A stretch of 32,577 nucleotides of DNA, from positions 1 through 32,577 of the forward strand of contig CAMZJA010000020.1 in NCBI GenBank assembly GCA_947307415.1, in the 5' to 3' direction. The notes beneath the pieces are model-generated. The model was not told where the DNA came from. It worked only from the letters and a program-made list of their open reading frames with translations, and made no database searches. Source of the DNA: an uncultured Bacteroidales bacterium. Lineage in GTDB: Bacteria > Bacteroidota > Bacteroidia > Bacteroidales > F082. Position numbers and translations under genes: made by a program. Positions 15,287 to 25,255 of the stretch are shown here, piece by piece (position 1 is the stretch's first letter; each line of letters starts with the position of its first letter).

Positions 15287-16498
15287 ATGTCAGAGTATAC
15301 GCTGCACGAGGTGAAAACAAAGCACGAAATCAAGCAATGGCTTGCATTTCCGTCAAAACTATATAAACACGACACTCATTACGTCCGACCTCTCGACTGC
15401 GAAGTGGAAAAGGTGTTCGACAGAGAGCAAAACAAGCTTTTCCGCCACGGCGACGCCACCAGATATTATTTGACAAACGAAAAAAACGAAATAGTAGGCA
15501 GAATAGCTGTTTTTTACGACGAAAAAACCTCAAACGTCTATGAGCACGAGGAAAACGGCCAGAAAACAGGCGGCTGCGGATTCTTCGACTGCATCAACGA
15601 CCAGCAAGCGGCAAACATCCTTTTCGACGCAGCCAAGAAATGGCTCGAGGGAAGAGGCTTCGAGGCTATGGACGGCCCAATAAACTTTGGTGATCGTGAC
15701 TATTTCTGGGGTTGCCTCGTAGAAGGCTTCACCGACCCGATCTACAACATGCCATACAATTATCCTTATTACAGCCAACTCTTTGAAAATTATGGCTTTA
15801 AGGATTATTTCAAGCAACTGACGTTTCATCGCAACCTCACACCTGGCGGCTTCGACCCTATTCTTCACGAAAAAGCAGCCCGCATCTACGAAAACCCTGA
15901 TTATTCATTCGAAATCCTCGACAAACGCAAAATAGACCGATATGCCGACGATTTCCTGACAATATACAACAAAGCCTGGGGCTCAATTCCAGGCACCGCA
16001 AAACTGACTCGCCAACACGCATTGGCATTGCTTAACAGCATGAAACCCATAATCGACCCTCGCCTCATGCATTTCGCATATTATAAAGGCGAACCCGTCG
16101 GTTTCTTCCTTATGATGATCGACCTGAATCAGATTTACAAAGGATTGAATGGTAACAATAAGGGTTTCAACGCTTTACGTATATTCTGGAGAGTCAAAAT
16201 AGCAAGAATATGCGACCGTGCCATATCTCTCGTCTTCGGCATAGTGCCTGAACACCGCAAAAAAGGCCTCGAATCAGGACTCGTTTGCTCACTCGAAGCA
16301 CAGGCCATCAAGAAGAAATTCAAATATAAAGAGCTGCAACTCAATTGGATAGGTGATTTCAACCCTCCAATGCTCAAAATAGCTGAAAGAGCTGGCGCTA
16401 CACATTATAAAACACATATTACTTTCAGATATCTCTTTGACAGAAACAAGCCTTTTACAAGGGCAAAACTGCAATATAACGGCAAAAAAGAAGACTGA
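15287..16498 (+). CDS. GNAT-like N-acetyltransferase domain protein
   Basis: The 403-aa soluble protein belongs to a long GNAT-related family widespread in Bacteroidota and related to E. coli YghO. The N-terminal third has [14 protein letters not shown] and GRIAVFYDE, with [13 protein letters not shown] near residue 130. The C-terminal part (about 250-370) has the acetyltransferase-like [20 protein letters not shown], where the V-x-x-x-x-R-K-K-G pattern would bind the CoA pyrophosphate. The substrate is unknown. Its TGA stop shares one base with the ATG of the next gene (TGATG at 16496-16500), which implies coupled translation with the LolD-type ATPase. No other acetyltransferase feature is missing, but activity is an inference from the fold. 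Confidence 0.75.
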   Translation: MSEYTLHEVKTKHEIKQWLAFPSKLYKHDTHYVRPLDCEVEKVFDREQNKLFRHGDATRYYLTNEKNEIVGRIAVFYDEKTSNVYEHEENGQKTGGCGFFDCINDQQAANILFDAAKKWLEGRGFEAMDGPINFGDRDYFWGCLVEGFTDPIYNMPYNYPYYSQLFENYGFKDYFKQLTFHRNLTPGGFDPILHEKAARIYENPDYSFEILDKRKIDRYADDFLTIYNKAWGSIPGTAKLTRQHALALLNSMKPIIDPRLMHFAYYKGEPVGFFLMMIDLNQIYKGLNGNNKGFNALRIFWRVKIARICDRAISLVFGIVPEHRKKGLESGLVCSLEAQAIKKKFKYKELQLNWIGDFNPPMLKIAERAGATHYKTHITFRYLFDRNKPFTRAKLQYNGKKED

Positions 16499-17157
16499 TG
16501 ATAGAAGCACAAGGCATATATAAATCATTCGGTAACGTTAATGTCATAAAAGGCATTGATATTCACATAGATAAAGGTGAAATAGTTACTATCGTGGGAG
16601 CGTCAGGAGCAGGCAAATCAACCCTGCTTCAAATCATTGGAACATTAGAAAAAGCCGACAAAGGCAACGTGATAATCAACGGGCAGAATGTCAGCAAAAT
16701 GAACCAGAAGACTCTTGCCGCCTTCCGCAACAAAAACATCGGTTTTGTATTCCAATTCCATCATCTGCTGCCTGAATTCACAGCCTTGGAGAACATCTGC
16801 ATCCCGGCATTCATAGCTGGAACAAATAAAAGTAATGCTTTAAATAAAGCAAAGCAATTGCTTGAATATCTTAATCTTACAGATAGAGCAAATCACAAAC
16901 CATCAATGCTTTCAGGTGGCGAACAACAGCGTGTGGCAGTGGCTCGCGCACTCATCAACGACCCTGCCGTGATACTCGCCGACGAGCCTTCCGGAAACCT
17001 GGATTCGCAGAACGCCAAAGAGCTTCACGAACTTTTTTTCAAGTTAAGAGAACAAACCGGCCAAACTTTCGTTATAGTAACACATAACCCTGATTTGGCC
17101 AAGATGGCCGACAGGACTTTAACAATAAAAGACGGCAAAATAGAAAGCAATAAATGA
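16498..17157 (+). CDS. ABC transporter ATPase, LolD/MacB type
   Basis: The 219-aa ATP-binding subunit has all motifs: Walker [10 protein letters not shown] (34-42), Q-loop [18 protein letters not shown], signature [15 protein letters not shown] (138-152), Walker [14 protein letters not shown] (158-170) and the switch histidine in [20 protein letters not shown] is typical of LolD, the ATPase of the lipoprotein-release complex at the inner membrane, and of related FtsE/MacB-type ATPases. No LolC/LolE-like permease is encoded nearby, so the membrane partner is elsewhere; that is common for this gene in Bacteroidota. It overlaps the upstream stop codon by one base and is followed 7 bp later by the TPR gene. 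Confidence 0.88.
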   Translation: MIEAQGIYKSFGNVNVIKGIDIHIDKGEIVTIVGASGAGKSTLLQIIGTLEKADKGNVIINGQNVSKMNQKTLAAFRNKNIGFVFQFHHLLPEFTALENICIPAFIAGTNKSNALNKAKQLLEYLNLTDRANHKPSMLSGGEQQRVAVARALINDPAVILADEPSGNLDSQNAKELHELFFKLREQTGQTFVIVTHNPDLAKMADRTLTIKDGKIESNK

Positions 17158-17164
17158 TAAGAAA

Positions 17165-19192
17165 ATGCGGAATTTAATCAAATACATATTCATAATATCA
17201 TTTGGAATTCTTTGTTTTTCAACAAATTACACTTACGCCCAAGACAAAGCGCCCACTTTCCAGTCTTTGATTTCCTCAGGCGACAAGGAATTTGCGAAAA
17301 AAGAATACATCAAGGCTAAAACATATTATCAGGAAGCTCTGCGCTTACGGCCTAAAGACGCCACCGCAAAAAGCAAATTAAACACCACTTTACAGAAAAT
17401 TCAAGAGGAAAACCAAAAAGAAGAGCGTTTCTTCCAATATATCGACAGAGCCGACAACTACTACGCAAACAGTGAGCTGGAAAAAGCTCTGGCTGAATAC
17501 AACAAAGCGCTCAAAATCTACCCTAAAGATGAGTACGCGCTTAATAAAAAAGCTGAAATCACCACTACATTAAAAGACGAAAAAGACAAACTGGACTCAT
17601 TCAACGAAATGGTTGCAATAGGCGACAAACTGATGAAAAGTGAAAAATACGCCGAAGCAGTCATGCAATATGAGTCAGCATTAAAACTCTATCCTAACAA
17701 TTCTGCAGTCAAGGAAAAGTATCAAAATGCAAAAAATCAGAAAGAGACATATAACACTAAAATATCTGAATTTGAAAGACTTAACACACAAGGTCAAGAA
17801 TTTACTTTAAGAAAGAGATACACAGAGGCGATAGATGCATACCAGCAGGCTTTACAGTTGTTTCCTAACGACAAAGAGCTCCCAAATATAATTAAAGACC
17901 TCCAAACGAAGAAAGACATTTCCGACAGATATGAGGCAAAAATCAACGAAGCCGACGCACTTTATGAAGATCAGTCGTACGGGGAAGCAAAAGCGGCATA
18001 TCAAGCGGCATTAACAGTAATTCCTGATGATTCCTATGCTTCAGGAATGATTGCGCGCGTCGATGAGATAGTGAATAGCCCCGAATACAAAAAAATCCAG
18101 AGCGACAAAGCAAAACTCGATAACGACTTCGCCAATTTCATGCACAAAGGTGAGAACGCTGAAGGTATAAAAAACTATGAATTAGCCCTCTCCTTCTACG
18201 TTAACGCATTGGAACTTAAGCCAAACAACGCCGAAGCACTGGCAAAGAAAAAGAACGCCGAAGATATGATTCTGTATCTCGAGCAACAACGCAAAGAACA
18301 AGAACGCCTCGCCGCCATCGAAGCCGAAAAACAGCGTAAAGCACAGATACAAACTCTCATTAACACTGGTAATCAACAGATTACAAACAAGCAATACGCC
18401 AACGCAGAACAAACATTCAACCAAGTCCTCGCCCTTGATCCAAACAATACCACAGCCACACAAAAACTTGGCGTGATCGCAGGATATTACGAGGAAATAC
18501 AACGTCAGAAACAAGAAAACTACAACAAAGCCATGGGCTTGGGCGACTTTGCCTTCGAAAGAGACAATTTCACCGAGGCAATAAAACAGTATAACATCGC
18601 TTTGACAAATAAGCCAGGCGACGAAACCGCGACACGACAGCTTTCCTTGGCACAACAAAAAGAAAACTTACGTTTACAAGCGCTCGAAGATGAATATAAC
18701 AACTACATCGCACAAGCCGAAACACATCTGAAATCAAAGGATTACGATAAAGCTATTGATTTTTATAACAAAGCCATCAATGTAAACACCGGCAACCCTT
18801 ACCCTGCCAATAAAATAAAGGAAATCAGCGACATTTTGAAGGCAAATACGATTTTAGACCTCGTATCGAAGAGTTTAACGGTCAAATCTAATGAATCAAA
18901 ACGTATTGATTTTCAACCAATTGACATAACTGTAAGACGTAGCAATTACATCTCAATAAAAGCCAAGAATCTTAGCGACAAACCATTCCTAGTGTATGTG
19001 ACATACGGAAATGGAGCTAAAGAAAACGGCAGTTTCACCGTGAGACTTCAAACAAACAACGATTTCAACGATTTTATCGTACGCATAGGCTCTCAATATA
19101 AATGGTTTAGCGAAGACAATAACTGGATTGAGATTTATCCTGAAAACGGCGATGTGGAAATAATTTCAATGGAAATAACAAAAGACAACTAA
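17165..19192 (+). CDS. Large secreted TPR protein with a C-terminal beta domain
   Basis: The 675-aa protein begins with a signal peptide (about 26 residues, ending TYAQ). Tetratricopeptide repeats spread over residues about 30-560, separated by charged coiled-coil helices; typical units contain FAKKEYIKAKTYYQEALRLR and KDYDKAIDFYNKAINV. The last 110 residues change character to a beta-rich module (from about DLVSKSLTVKSNESKRIDFQ onward, with YISIKAKNLSDKPFLVYVTY), possibly a binding or surface-exposed domain. The function is unknown; it is probably a periplasmic scaffold. It sits between the LolD-type ATPase (7 bp) and the desulfidase-like gene (5 bp) in one operon. Confidence 0.8.
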   Translation: MRNLIKYIFIISFGILCFSTNYTYAQDKAPTFQSLISSGDKEFAKKEYIKAKTYYQEALRLRPKDATAKSKLNTTLQKIQEENQKEERFFQYIDRADNYYANSELEKALAEYNKALKIYPKDEYALNKKAEITTTLKDEKDKLDSFNEMVAIGDKLMKSEKYAEAVMQYESALKLYPNNSAVKEKYQNAKNQKETYNTKISEFERLNTQGQEFTLRKRYTEAIDAYQQALQLFPNDKELPNIIKDLQTKKDISDRYEAKINEADALYEDQSYGEAKAAYQAALTVIPDDSYASGMIARVDEIVNSPEYKKIQSDKAKLDNDFANFMHKGENAEGIKNYELALSFYVNALELKPNNAEALAKKKNAEDMILYLEQQRKEQERLAAIEAEKQRKAQIQTLINTGNQQITNKQYANAEQTFNQVLALDPNNTTATQKLGVIAGYYEEIQRQKQENYNKAMGLGDFAFERDNFTEAIKQYNIALTNKPGDETATRQLSLAQQKENLRLQALEDEYNNYIAQAETHLKSKDYDKAIDFYNKAINVNTGNPYPANKIKEISDILKANTILDLVSKSLTVKSNESKRIDFQPIDITVRRSNYISIKAKNLSDKPFLVYVTYGNGAKENGSFTVRLQTNNDFNDFIVRIGSQYKWFSEDNNWIEIYPENGDVEIISMEITKDN

Positions 19193-19197
19193 ATAAT

Positions 19198-20472
19198 ATG
19201 AACAAGTCGGATTCACGTTATCAATTGTATATCAACATCTTAAAAGAAGAGTTGGTTCCTGCCATGGGCTGTACCGAGCCTATCTGTCTAGCATACGCTG
19301 CGGCAAAGGCACATCAAGTGCTTGGTGCAAAACCCGATCGCGTCGAAGTTTTAGCTAGCGGCAACATTATCAAAAACGTCAAAAGCGTCATAGTGCCTAA
19401 CACCAACGGCATGAAAGGCATAAAAGCCGCCGTGGCCGTAGGAATCGTTGCCGGAAACCCCGACAAAGCTCTCGAAGTGATTGCCAACGTGACACCCGAA
19501 CAGAAGAAAAAGACCGAGGATTATCTTGCCTCCACCCCTATCAACGTGAAACACATAGTATGTCGCGATCAGCTTGACGTCACAGTGAAAGCGTTCAATG
19601 GCGAACATCACGCCGACGTAAGGATTTGTGGCTTCCACACCAACATCGTTCATATTCAAAAAGATAACGAAGTACTATTCGAGAGCGAGACCATCAGCAA
19701 GCCAACCAAAGAGCTGACCGACCGCAGCTGTCTCAGCATCGCAGGCATTGTTGATTTTGCGGATAGCGTTGATATTCAAGATATTAAAGAGATTATCGGG
19801 AGACAAATCCAATATAACACAGCCATTTCAGACGAAGGTTTGAAAAACAATTGGGGAGCCAACATCGGCAGCACTCTTCTGAAATATTACGGCAACGACA
19901 TCAAAGTGAAGGCGAAAGCATGCGCCGCCGCAGGCTCTGACGCCCGCATGAACGGATGCGAACTCCCAGTCATCATCAACTCTGGCAGTGGAAATCAAGG
20001 ACTTACGGTATCAATGCCAGTCATCGCCTATGCTGAAGAATACAATATCGACGATGACAGACTTTACCGCGCCTTGGTCGTTTCAAATCTCACCGCCATC
20101 CATCAGAAGACACGCATCGGACGCCTCTCGGCTTATTGCGGAGCCGTCAGCGCAGGCTGCGCAGCAGCCTGCGGCATTGCCTACCTCCTCGGCGAGAGCC
20201 TCGACGTCATCGAGCATACGCTCACCAACGCTGTCGTGACAGTCTCAGGCATCATCTGCGACGGAGCCAAGGCATCATGCGCCGCAAAGATCGCAGCATC
20301 AGTAGAATCAGGCATTCTCGGATATTACATGTACAAAAACGGACAGCAGTTTGAAGCTGGCGACGGCATAGTCGGATGCGACATAGAAGATACCATAAAC
20401 AACGTCGGCCTGGTCGGCTCAATCGGCATGAAAGAAACCGACACCGAGATTATTGATATCATGACTAAATAA
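19198..20472 (+). CDS. L-cysteine desulfidase / UPF0597 family protein
   Basis: The 424-aa protein belongs to the family that includes methanogen L-cysteine desulfidase and E. coli CyuA (YhaM). These lyases use an iron-sulfur cluster to convert cysteine, or possibly serine, to pyruvate, ammonia and sulfide. The conserved N-terminal PAMGCTEPICLAYAAAKA (first cysteine near residue 25) and the C-terminal cysteine-rich SAGCAAACGIAYLLGE and GIICDGAKASCAAKIA stretches should supply the cluster ligands. The length is normal for the family. It is the last gene of the five-gene operon. The substrate is not decided by sequence: serine-dehydratase-type folds are related. It would add another amino-acid fermentation route next to the lysine pathway. 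Confidence 0.87.
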   Translation: MNKSDSRYQLYINILKEELVPAMGCTEPICLAYAAAKAHQVLGAKPDRVEVLASGNIIKNVKSVIVPNTNGMKGIKAAVAVGIVAGNPDKALEVIANVTPEQKKKTEDYLASTPINVKHIVCRDQLDVTVKAFNGEHHADVRICGFHTNIVHIQKDNEVLFESETISKPTKELTDRSCLSIAGIVDFADSVDIQDIKEIIGRQIQYNTAISDEGLKNNWGANIGSTLLKYYGNDIKVKAKACAAAGSDARMNGCELPVIINSGSGNQGLTVSMPVIAYAEEYNIDDDRLYRALVVSNLTAIHQKTRIGRLSAYCGAVSAGCAAACGIAYLLGESLDVIEHTLTNAVVTVSGIICDGAKASCAAKIAASVESGILGYYMYKNGQQFEAGDGIVGCDIEDTINNVGLVGSIGMKETDTEIIDIMTK

Positions 20473-20479
20473 TTTATTA

Positions 20480-22657
20480 TCAATCTATTCTTTGAACTTC
20501 GGTAACGTTGTGCAAAGAACGTATCTTTCGGATAAGCTGCTCAAGATAATTCACACTTGACACATGCACCACGAAACGGCCTTCATAAAGCCCGTTTCTA
20601 GTACCCATCGAAGCATCTATGATGTTGATTTCCATTTGTTTCATCACTTCCGTGATATCGCTGAGGATACCGAAACTGTCCTTCGCCACCACCCTGATAG
20701 TAGCTCTCGAAGGAACATCGCCCTGCCATTTCACGTCGACGAGACGATAAGGATACCGCTTCTTCATCGCGATGGCGTTCTTGCAGTCGATACGATGAAT
20801 CGTGATGCCTCCACCGACGTTCACAAAACCGCACACTTTATCGCCAGGAATAGGGTTGCAGCACTTCGCCATCTTGAAAGCAAAACCATTGATGTTTGCG
20901 CCAATGCTCATTGCATCGTTCTCATTCTCAAGAGGTTTGTCTTTCTTAACCTCCTCATCCGCCCTCTCCTGATGAATCTCTTTTTCTTCCGTATGCGCCA
21001 AAATAAAAGCCTTCAAATCAACGAGATCAATCTGGTCGGTAGCGATTTTATGATAAAACTCTATTCCGGAATCGCAATCATATTTCTTAAGTAACTCACT
21101 GAAAATCTTATCATTAAATAAAATCTTCCAGTTTTTGAGTTTCCTGTGGAATATGGAGCTGCCGAGCTCAGCTTCCTTCATCTCCTCATCCTTCAAAAAT
21201 CTCCTGATCTTCGATTTCGCCTTCTCTGTGTTGACATAATTCAGCCAGTCGGCTTTCGGCGTTTGCTTCTTGCTTATCTGAATCTCAACACGATCGCCAT
21301 TACTCAAAACATAACGTATCGGCTGCATTTTGCCGTTCACGCGCGCCCCTATGCAATGACTTCCAACCTGAGTATGCACTTCAAAAGCAAAATCAAGTAT
21401 TGTCGAGCCAATAGGAAGCTGCTTCACTTCACCTTGCGGTGTTATAACATATATCTTATCCGACTTGCCCTTTGCGGCTCGTTTATCGTCTAACGGATTG
21501 AAATCCAATTGGTCTGTCGCCTCAAGAATTCCTCTGATCTGGTTCAGCCATTCATCTGCGGTCTGATGTTTGTCGTTACTGCTCTTATACGACCAATGCG
21601 AGGCATTGCCTTTCTCCGCCACCTCATCCATGCGCTGCGTACGAATCTGCACCTCAACCCAGTCGACACCGTTTTTAACAGTAGTGTGCAACGATTCATA
21701 TCCCGAAGCTTTCGGCTTTGTAATCCAATCTCTAAGTCGTTGAGGATTAGGCTGATATAGATTTGTAACAATGGAATATACCTTCCAGCAGTCGGCCTGT
21801 TCCGTCGATTTTTTCGAATTATTTATGATAATTCTCACCGCGAAAAGGTCGTAAACCTGTTCAAACGGCACATTTTGCACCTTCATCTTGGCAAAAATCG
21901 ACGGTATCGACTTAGTGCGCCATTTTATGGTGTAATCGACTCCGTTTTCACTTAATTCACGTCGAATCGGCAGAAGGAAATTCGCCATCTTCTCCTCCTG
22001 CGCGACGTGCGACACACTGATCTTCTCCTTTATTTCCTTGAATTCCTTGGGGTTTTCATAAATCATCACCGCCTCTTCCATGTCTTTTTTGATATTGTAA
22101 AGACCCAAACGGTGAACTATAGGAATGACAAGATATTTTGTAATCTCAAAAAATTTATCCGGAGAAGCGTCAATATCACCCTGATTGCGGCAATTGCAAA
22201 GACAATGCGCGATGATAATCATCACCACCCTGATGTCTTCAATCATCGAGAGGAAAAGCTTTCTAAATGTGTCCGACTGAGTGGAAATCTGCGACATATT
22301 CAGCGACATCACCTTGACTAAACCCTTGAGTATCAATGCGACGCGCTCGCCAAACTGCTCTTTTATCTCATCAAATGTAACATCTGTAACTTTAGTGATA
22401 TTGTGAAGCAATGCACTAACTATGGTCTTACTGTGCATTCCCATTTCGGAATAGCAAATCTTAGCGACCTCAAGCACATGCAACATCATCGGCCTACCTG
22501 AGCGCATCCTCATTCCATCGTATTTCGAGCAACACAAATCATAGGCTTTCCCAATAAAACCGACCTCTTCCAACGTCATCGTCTCGCCCACCAGCTGAAT
22601 CAGCTCCTCATACGACTTCTCAATCTCTAATATTTCTTTCTCCGAATAATTTTTCAA
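20480..22657 (-). CDS. RelA/SpoT homologue with degenerate hydrolase domain
   Basis: A 725-aa long RSH protein that should make the alarmone (p)ppGpp. The N-terminal HD domain keeps His60 and His85, but the usual HDVVED reads HNITKV (85-90), and the later DRLHNMR segment reads HCLCNCR (151-157). Metal-dependent ppGpp hydrolysis is therefore probably lost. The synthetase domain looks complete: DLFAVRII (270-277), KASGYESLHTTV (316-327), VEVQIRT (334-340) and HWSYK. It has a basic RLRD (307-310) where bifunctional enzymes have RxKD and RelA has ExDD. A TGS domain (about 400-462), a CC/zinc-finger region (CCNPIPGDKVCGF) and a C-terminal ACT domain follow. The start is TTG at 22657; a TAA lies two codons upstream and no ATG is nearer than codon 27. 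It has its own promoter at 22677-22684. Confidence 0.9.
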   Translation of the reverse strand: MKNYSEKEILEIEKSYEELIQLVGETMTLEEVGFIGKAYDLCCSKYDGMRMRSGRPMMLHVLEVAKICYSEMGMHSKTIVSALLHNITKVTDVTFDEIKEQFGERVALILKGLVKVMSLNMSQISTQSDTFRKLFLSMIEDIRVVMIIIAHCLCNCRNQGDIDASPDKFFEITKYLVIPIVHRLGLYNIKKDMEEAVMIYENPKEFKEIKEKISVSHVAQEEKMANFLLPIRRELSENGVDYTIKWRTKSIPSIFAKMKVQNVPFEQVYDLFAVRIIINNSKKSTEQADCWKVYSIVTNLYQPNPQRLRDWITKPKASGYESLHTTVKNGVDWVEVQIRTQRMDEVAEKGNASHWSYKSSNDKHQTADEWLNQIRGILEATDQLDFNPLDDKRAAKGKSDKIYVITPQGEVKQLPIGSTILDFAFEVHTQVGSHCIGARVNGKMQPIRYVLSNGDRVEIQISKKQTPKADWLNYVNTEKAKSKIRRFLKDEEMKEAELGSSIFHRKLKNWKILFNDKIFSELLKKYDCDSGIEFYHKIATDQIDLVDLKAFILAHTEEKEIHQERADEEVKKDKPLENENDAMSIGANINGFAFKMAKCCNPIPGDKVCGFVNVGGGITIHRIDCKNAIAMKKRYPYRLVDVKWQGDVPSRATIRVVAKDSFGILSDITEVMKQMEINIIDASMGTRNGLYEGRFVVHVSSVNYLEQLIRKIRSLHNVTEVQRID

Positions 22658-22676
22658 TTTTTAATTTTTTAAGATG

Positions 22677-22684
22677 CAAATATA
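22677..22684 (-). promoter_or_regulatory. -7 box for the RelA/SpoT homologue
   Basis: TATATTTG on the minus strand lies about 20 nt before the TTG start, giving a leader of roughly 12 nt. The upstream TTG element is not clear. Confidence 0.5.
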
Positions 22685-22705
22685 CGAAAATATTTCAAAA
22701 TACAC

Positions 22706-22713
22706 TATTTTTG
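22706..22713 (+). promoter_or_regulatory. -7 box for the flippase gene
   Basis: TATTTTTG matches TAnnTTTG and lies 71 nt before the ATG at 22785. It is inside the open frame that begins at 22674, so that earlier start codon would not be transcribed from it. It is 22 bp from the divergent box of the RSH gene. Confidence 0.5.
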
Positions 22714-22784
22714 TAACGCAATTTTTTGCTTGTTATTATACAATAAAAAGTGTTATTTTTTCGTTGAATTCGTGTGGTATAGCA

Positions 22785-24254
22785 ATGAATAAGAAGTTTT
22801 TAAAAAATATAATTTTTTTACTTTTTATCAATCTTTTGATAAAGCCTTTCTGGATTTTGGGCGTCGACAGAGCCGTCCAGAACCTCGTAGGCGACATGTC
22901 ATACGGACTTTATCTCGCGATTTTCCAGTTTTCATACCTTTTTTATATCATCCTCGACCTCGGTCTGACGAATTTCAACAACCGCAACATAGCACAAAAC
23001 AACCAACTGCTTTCAAAGCATTTCGTGGGAATCTCGCAAGCCAAAATTATTCTAACAGTCCTTTATTTTATTGTGATTTTCATCATCGGATGGCTTATCG
23101 GATACCGCGGCGAACAACTCAAAATGCTTGCAATTGTTGGGTTTAACCAAGTTTTACTTTCATTTATATTATATGTAAGATCAAACATCTCAGCCCTGCT
23201 CCTTTTCAAGACCGACAGCATGCTTTCGGTTCTCGACCGTGTGCTCATGATTTTGATTTGCAGCTTTTTGTTGTGGTCGGGATTCATTCCAAGAGAGAGC
23301 TTCAATATCTACAGCTACATTTATTCACAAACTGTTTCCTACGTCATAACACTCGTCATTGCGATAGCTATCGTATTGAAACACACGGGCAAACTGACAA
23401 TCAGAATAAATATCCCGTTTGTGATAATGATCATTAAGAAAAGCCTGCCCTACGCGCTTTTAGTACTGCTGATGAGTTTTTACAACCGCCTCGAACCCGT
23501 TCTCATAGAGCGAATTCTCCCTGACGACATCGCGGCGACACAAGCAGGTATCTACGCCCGCGCATGGCGACTTTTCGACGCCGGCAACAACATTTCATAC
23601 CTGTTTTCCGTGATTCTTCTGCCACTATTTGCAGCAATAATCAAAGAAAACGAAGACTTGCAAGGTCTTGTAAAACAATCGTTTAGCATAATGCTTTCCA
23701 TGACGTGCATCATCGCGGTGCTATGCATCTTCTACAGCCACAACTTCATGGAAATAATGTATCCTAAACAAAACAACGCGGAAGCCACAACTATTTTGAA
23801 GATTCTGATGGGCAGCTTCGTCTCAATATCAATCACTTACATCTTCGGAACCTTACTAACTGCCAACGGAAACCTCAAGCAACTTAACATCGTGGCAGGC
23901 TGCGGCGTGGCATTAAATCTCGTGCTCAACTTCTTGTTTATCCCTCATTTTCAAGCAGTTGGCGCCGCCTTCACCAGCCTCTGCGTGCAATTTGTCACCT
24001 GCGTGATACAGTTCTTCATCGCAAAGAAAATCTTCAATCTTAAACTCGGAAACGCTTTCTGGCTCCGCCTTGCTACATTCCTAATATTGATAAGCCTGAT
24101 AACTTATCTTTCGACAACACTGACAATCAATTGGTTGGCGTCATTCGGAATAGCCGCCGCAGCCTGCGTCATTATTGCATTTATCACTAAGATATTGAAT
24201 TACAACGAGATAAAGGATTTGATTTTCTCATCATTGAAGAACATCAAGAAATAA
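22785..24254 (+). CDS. Polysaccharide flippase (Wzx / MATE-like MOP superfamily)
   Basis: This inner-membrane transporter would flip lipid-linked oligosaccharide units to the periplasm. The protein is 489 aa from the ATG at 22785 (MNKKFLKNIIFLLF). The open frame extends 37 codons further upstream, but a promoter box at 22706-22713 lies within that extension. About 12-14 hydrophobic helices span the sequence. Family-like features are the early LGVDRAVQNLVGDMSYGLYL, the central LPYALLVLLMSFYNRLEPVL and the later region with LTANGNLKQLNIVAGCGVAL, common in oligosaccharide flippases. It is followed after 68 bp, with a new promoter, by a chain-length regulator and an O-antigen ligase, which support a surface-polysaccharide role. 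The transported glycan is unknown. Confidence 0.88.
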   Translation: MNKKFLKNIIFLLFINLLIKPFWILGVDRAVQNLVGDMSYGLYLAIFQFSYLFYIILDLGLTNFNNRNIAQNNQLLSKHFVGISQAKIILTVLYFIVIFIIGWLIGYRGEQLKMLAIVGFNQVLLSFILYVRSNISALLLFKTDSMLSVLDRVLMILICSFLLWSGFIPRESFNIYSYIYSQTVSYVITLVIAIAIVLKHTGKLTIRINIPFVIMIIKKSLPYALLVLLMSFYNRLEPVLIERILPDDIAATQAGIYARAWRLFDAGNNISYLFSVILLPLFAAIIKENEDLQGLVKQSFSIMLSMTCIIAVLCIFYSHNFMEIMYPKQNNAEATTILKILMGSFVSISITYIFGTLLTANGNLKQLNIVAGCGVALNLVLNFLFIPHFQAVGAAFTSLCVQFVTCVIQFFIAKKIFNLKLGNAFWLRLATFLILISLITYLSTTLTINWLASFGIAAAACVIIAFITKILNYNEIKDLIFSSLKNIKK

Positions 24255-24268
24255 TTTTTCAAAAATCC

Positions 24269-24298
24269 TTTGTATTTAAAAATTTTTTCCTATTTTTG
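24269..24298 (+). promoter_or_regulatory. Promoter of the chain-length regulator / O-antigen ligase pair
   Basis: TTTG (24269-24272) and TATTTTTG (24291-24298) are separated by 18 nt, 24 bp before the ATG at 24323. Confidence 0.65.
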
Positions 24299-24322
24299 TA
24301 ATTTATTTAAAATAAATTCAAG

Positions 24323-25255
24323 ATGAACAATTATTTTGACAACACATCTTTGGTTCAGACCATTTTTAAATGGAAATGGCACATCGTCATTATCACTTTG
24401 GTAGCAGCAGTTCTTGGTGCGATTTTCTCAGCTTCAACATTCATCACACCGCTCTACAAATCAGATGCGACCGTATACCCTACCCATATTGAGGAATATT
24501 CCGACGAGACCATTACCGAGCAGATGCTTCAGATAATGCAGTCGCAAGAGATAATGGATTCAGTGGTTGAGAAATTCAACCTCATGAAACATTATAAAAT
24601 CGATAAAAGCAATAAATATTGGAAAACCGCCCTTATCGGCGAATATCGCAGCAATGTCAGCATTTCAAGAACGCCTTACGACGCCGTAACAATCAAAGTT
24701 TACGACAGCGACCCTGAAATCGCTTGCGCAATGGTGTATGAGATTGTAAATCAATATAATATCATCATTGAAAGAATCACGAAAAACCAAAGAGGAGAAC
24801 AGGCGAGAATGTTCAAATCAACATTACAAGACAACGAGGTTTTCCTTGATTCATTGAGAGAAAGACTAACTACAATAGGCACCGAATACGGCATAGTCGA
24901 CGTTCAAAGCCAGGCAAGAGAGATTACAAGAGCATATTTGAACAACGGAAAGAGCGATAAATTAAACGAACTCAAGGAAAATCTTGAGACTTATGGTCCG
25001 GAAGTCAATATCATCAACAACCTCATCTATTACGCAACGGAAAACTACCATAAAACAAAATACGACTTCGAGCGTGAGACACGTTACTGCGCCAACAACA
25101 TCTCGTTCGCCAACATGGTATCCAACCCATTCGTTGCCGACAAGAAGGCATACCCTATCCGTTGGGTCGTCGTCGCCTTGTGCGCTTTGTGTGCGTGCTT
25201 CATCTCAATTCTTGCGATTTACTTGATGGAACATAAGAAAAGCGTCATCAAATAA
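24323..25255 (+). CDS. Wzz-type polysaccharide chain-length regulator
   Basis: The 310-aa membrane protein has the Wzz topology: an N-terminal transmembrane helix (about residues 19-40), a periplasmic alpha-helical domain of some 230 residues beginning with YKSDATVYPT, and a second transmembrane helix (about 278-303) followed by a short basic tail. There is no C-terminal tyrosine-kinase domain and no Walker motif, so it is the kinase-free type. Such proteins set the length of O-antigen or exopolysaccharide chains. Its TAA stop overlaps the ATG of the ligase/polymerase gene by one base, which suggests that the two products work together. Confidence 0.85.
   Translation: MNNYFDNTSLVQTIFKWKWHIVIITLVAAVLGAIFSASTFITPLYKSDATVYPTHIEEYSDETITEQMLQIMQSQEIMDSVVEKFNLMKHYKIDKSNKYWKTALIGEYRSNVSISRTPYDAVTIKVYDSDPEIACAMVYEIVNQYNIIIERITKNQRGEQARMFKSTLQDNEVFLDSLRERLTTIGTEYGIVDVQSQAREITRAYLNNGKSDKLNELKENLETYGPEVNIINNLIYYATENYHKTKYDFERETRYCANNISFANMVSNPFVADKKAYPIRWVVVALCALCACFISILAIYLMEHKKSVIK

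Noticed and set aside
20473..20479. Terminator between the convergent desulfidase and RSH genes
   Set aside because: Only 7 bp separate the stops and I found no stable hairpin there.
22674..22784. N-terminal extension of the flippase from an ATG at 22674
   Set aside because: The -7 promoter box at 22706-22713 lies inside it. The extension is also not needed for the first membrane helix.
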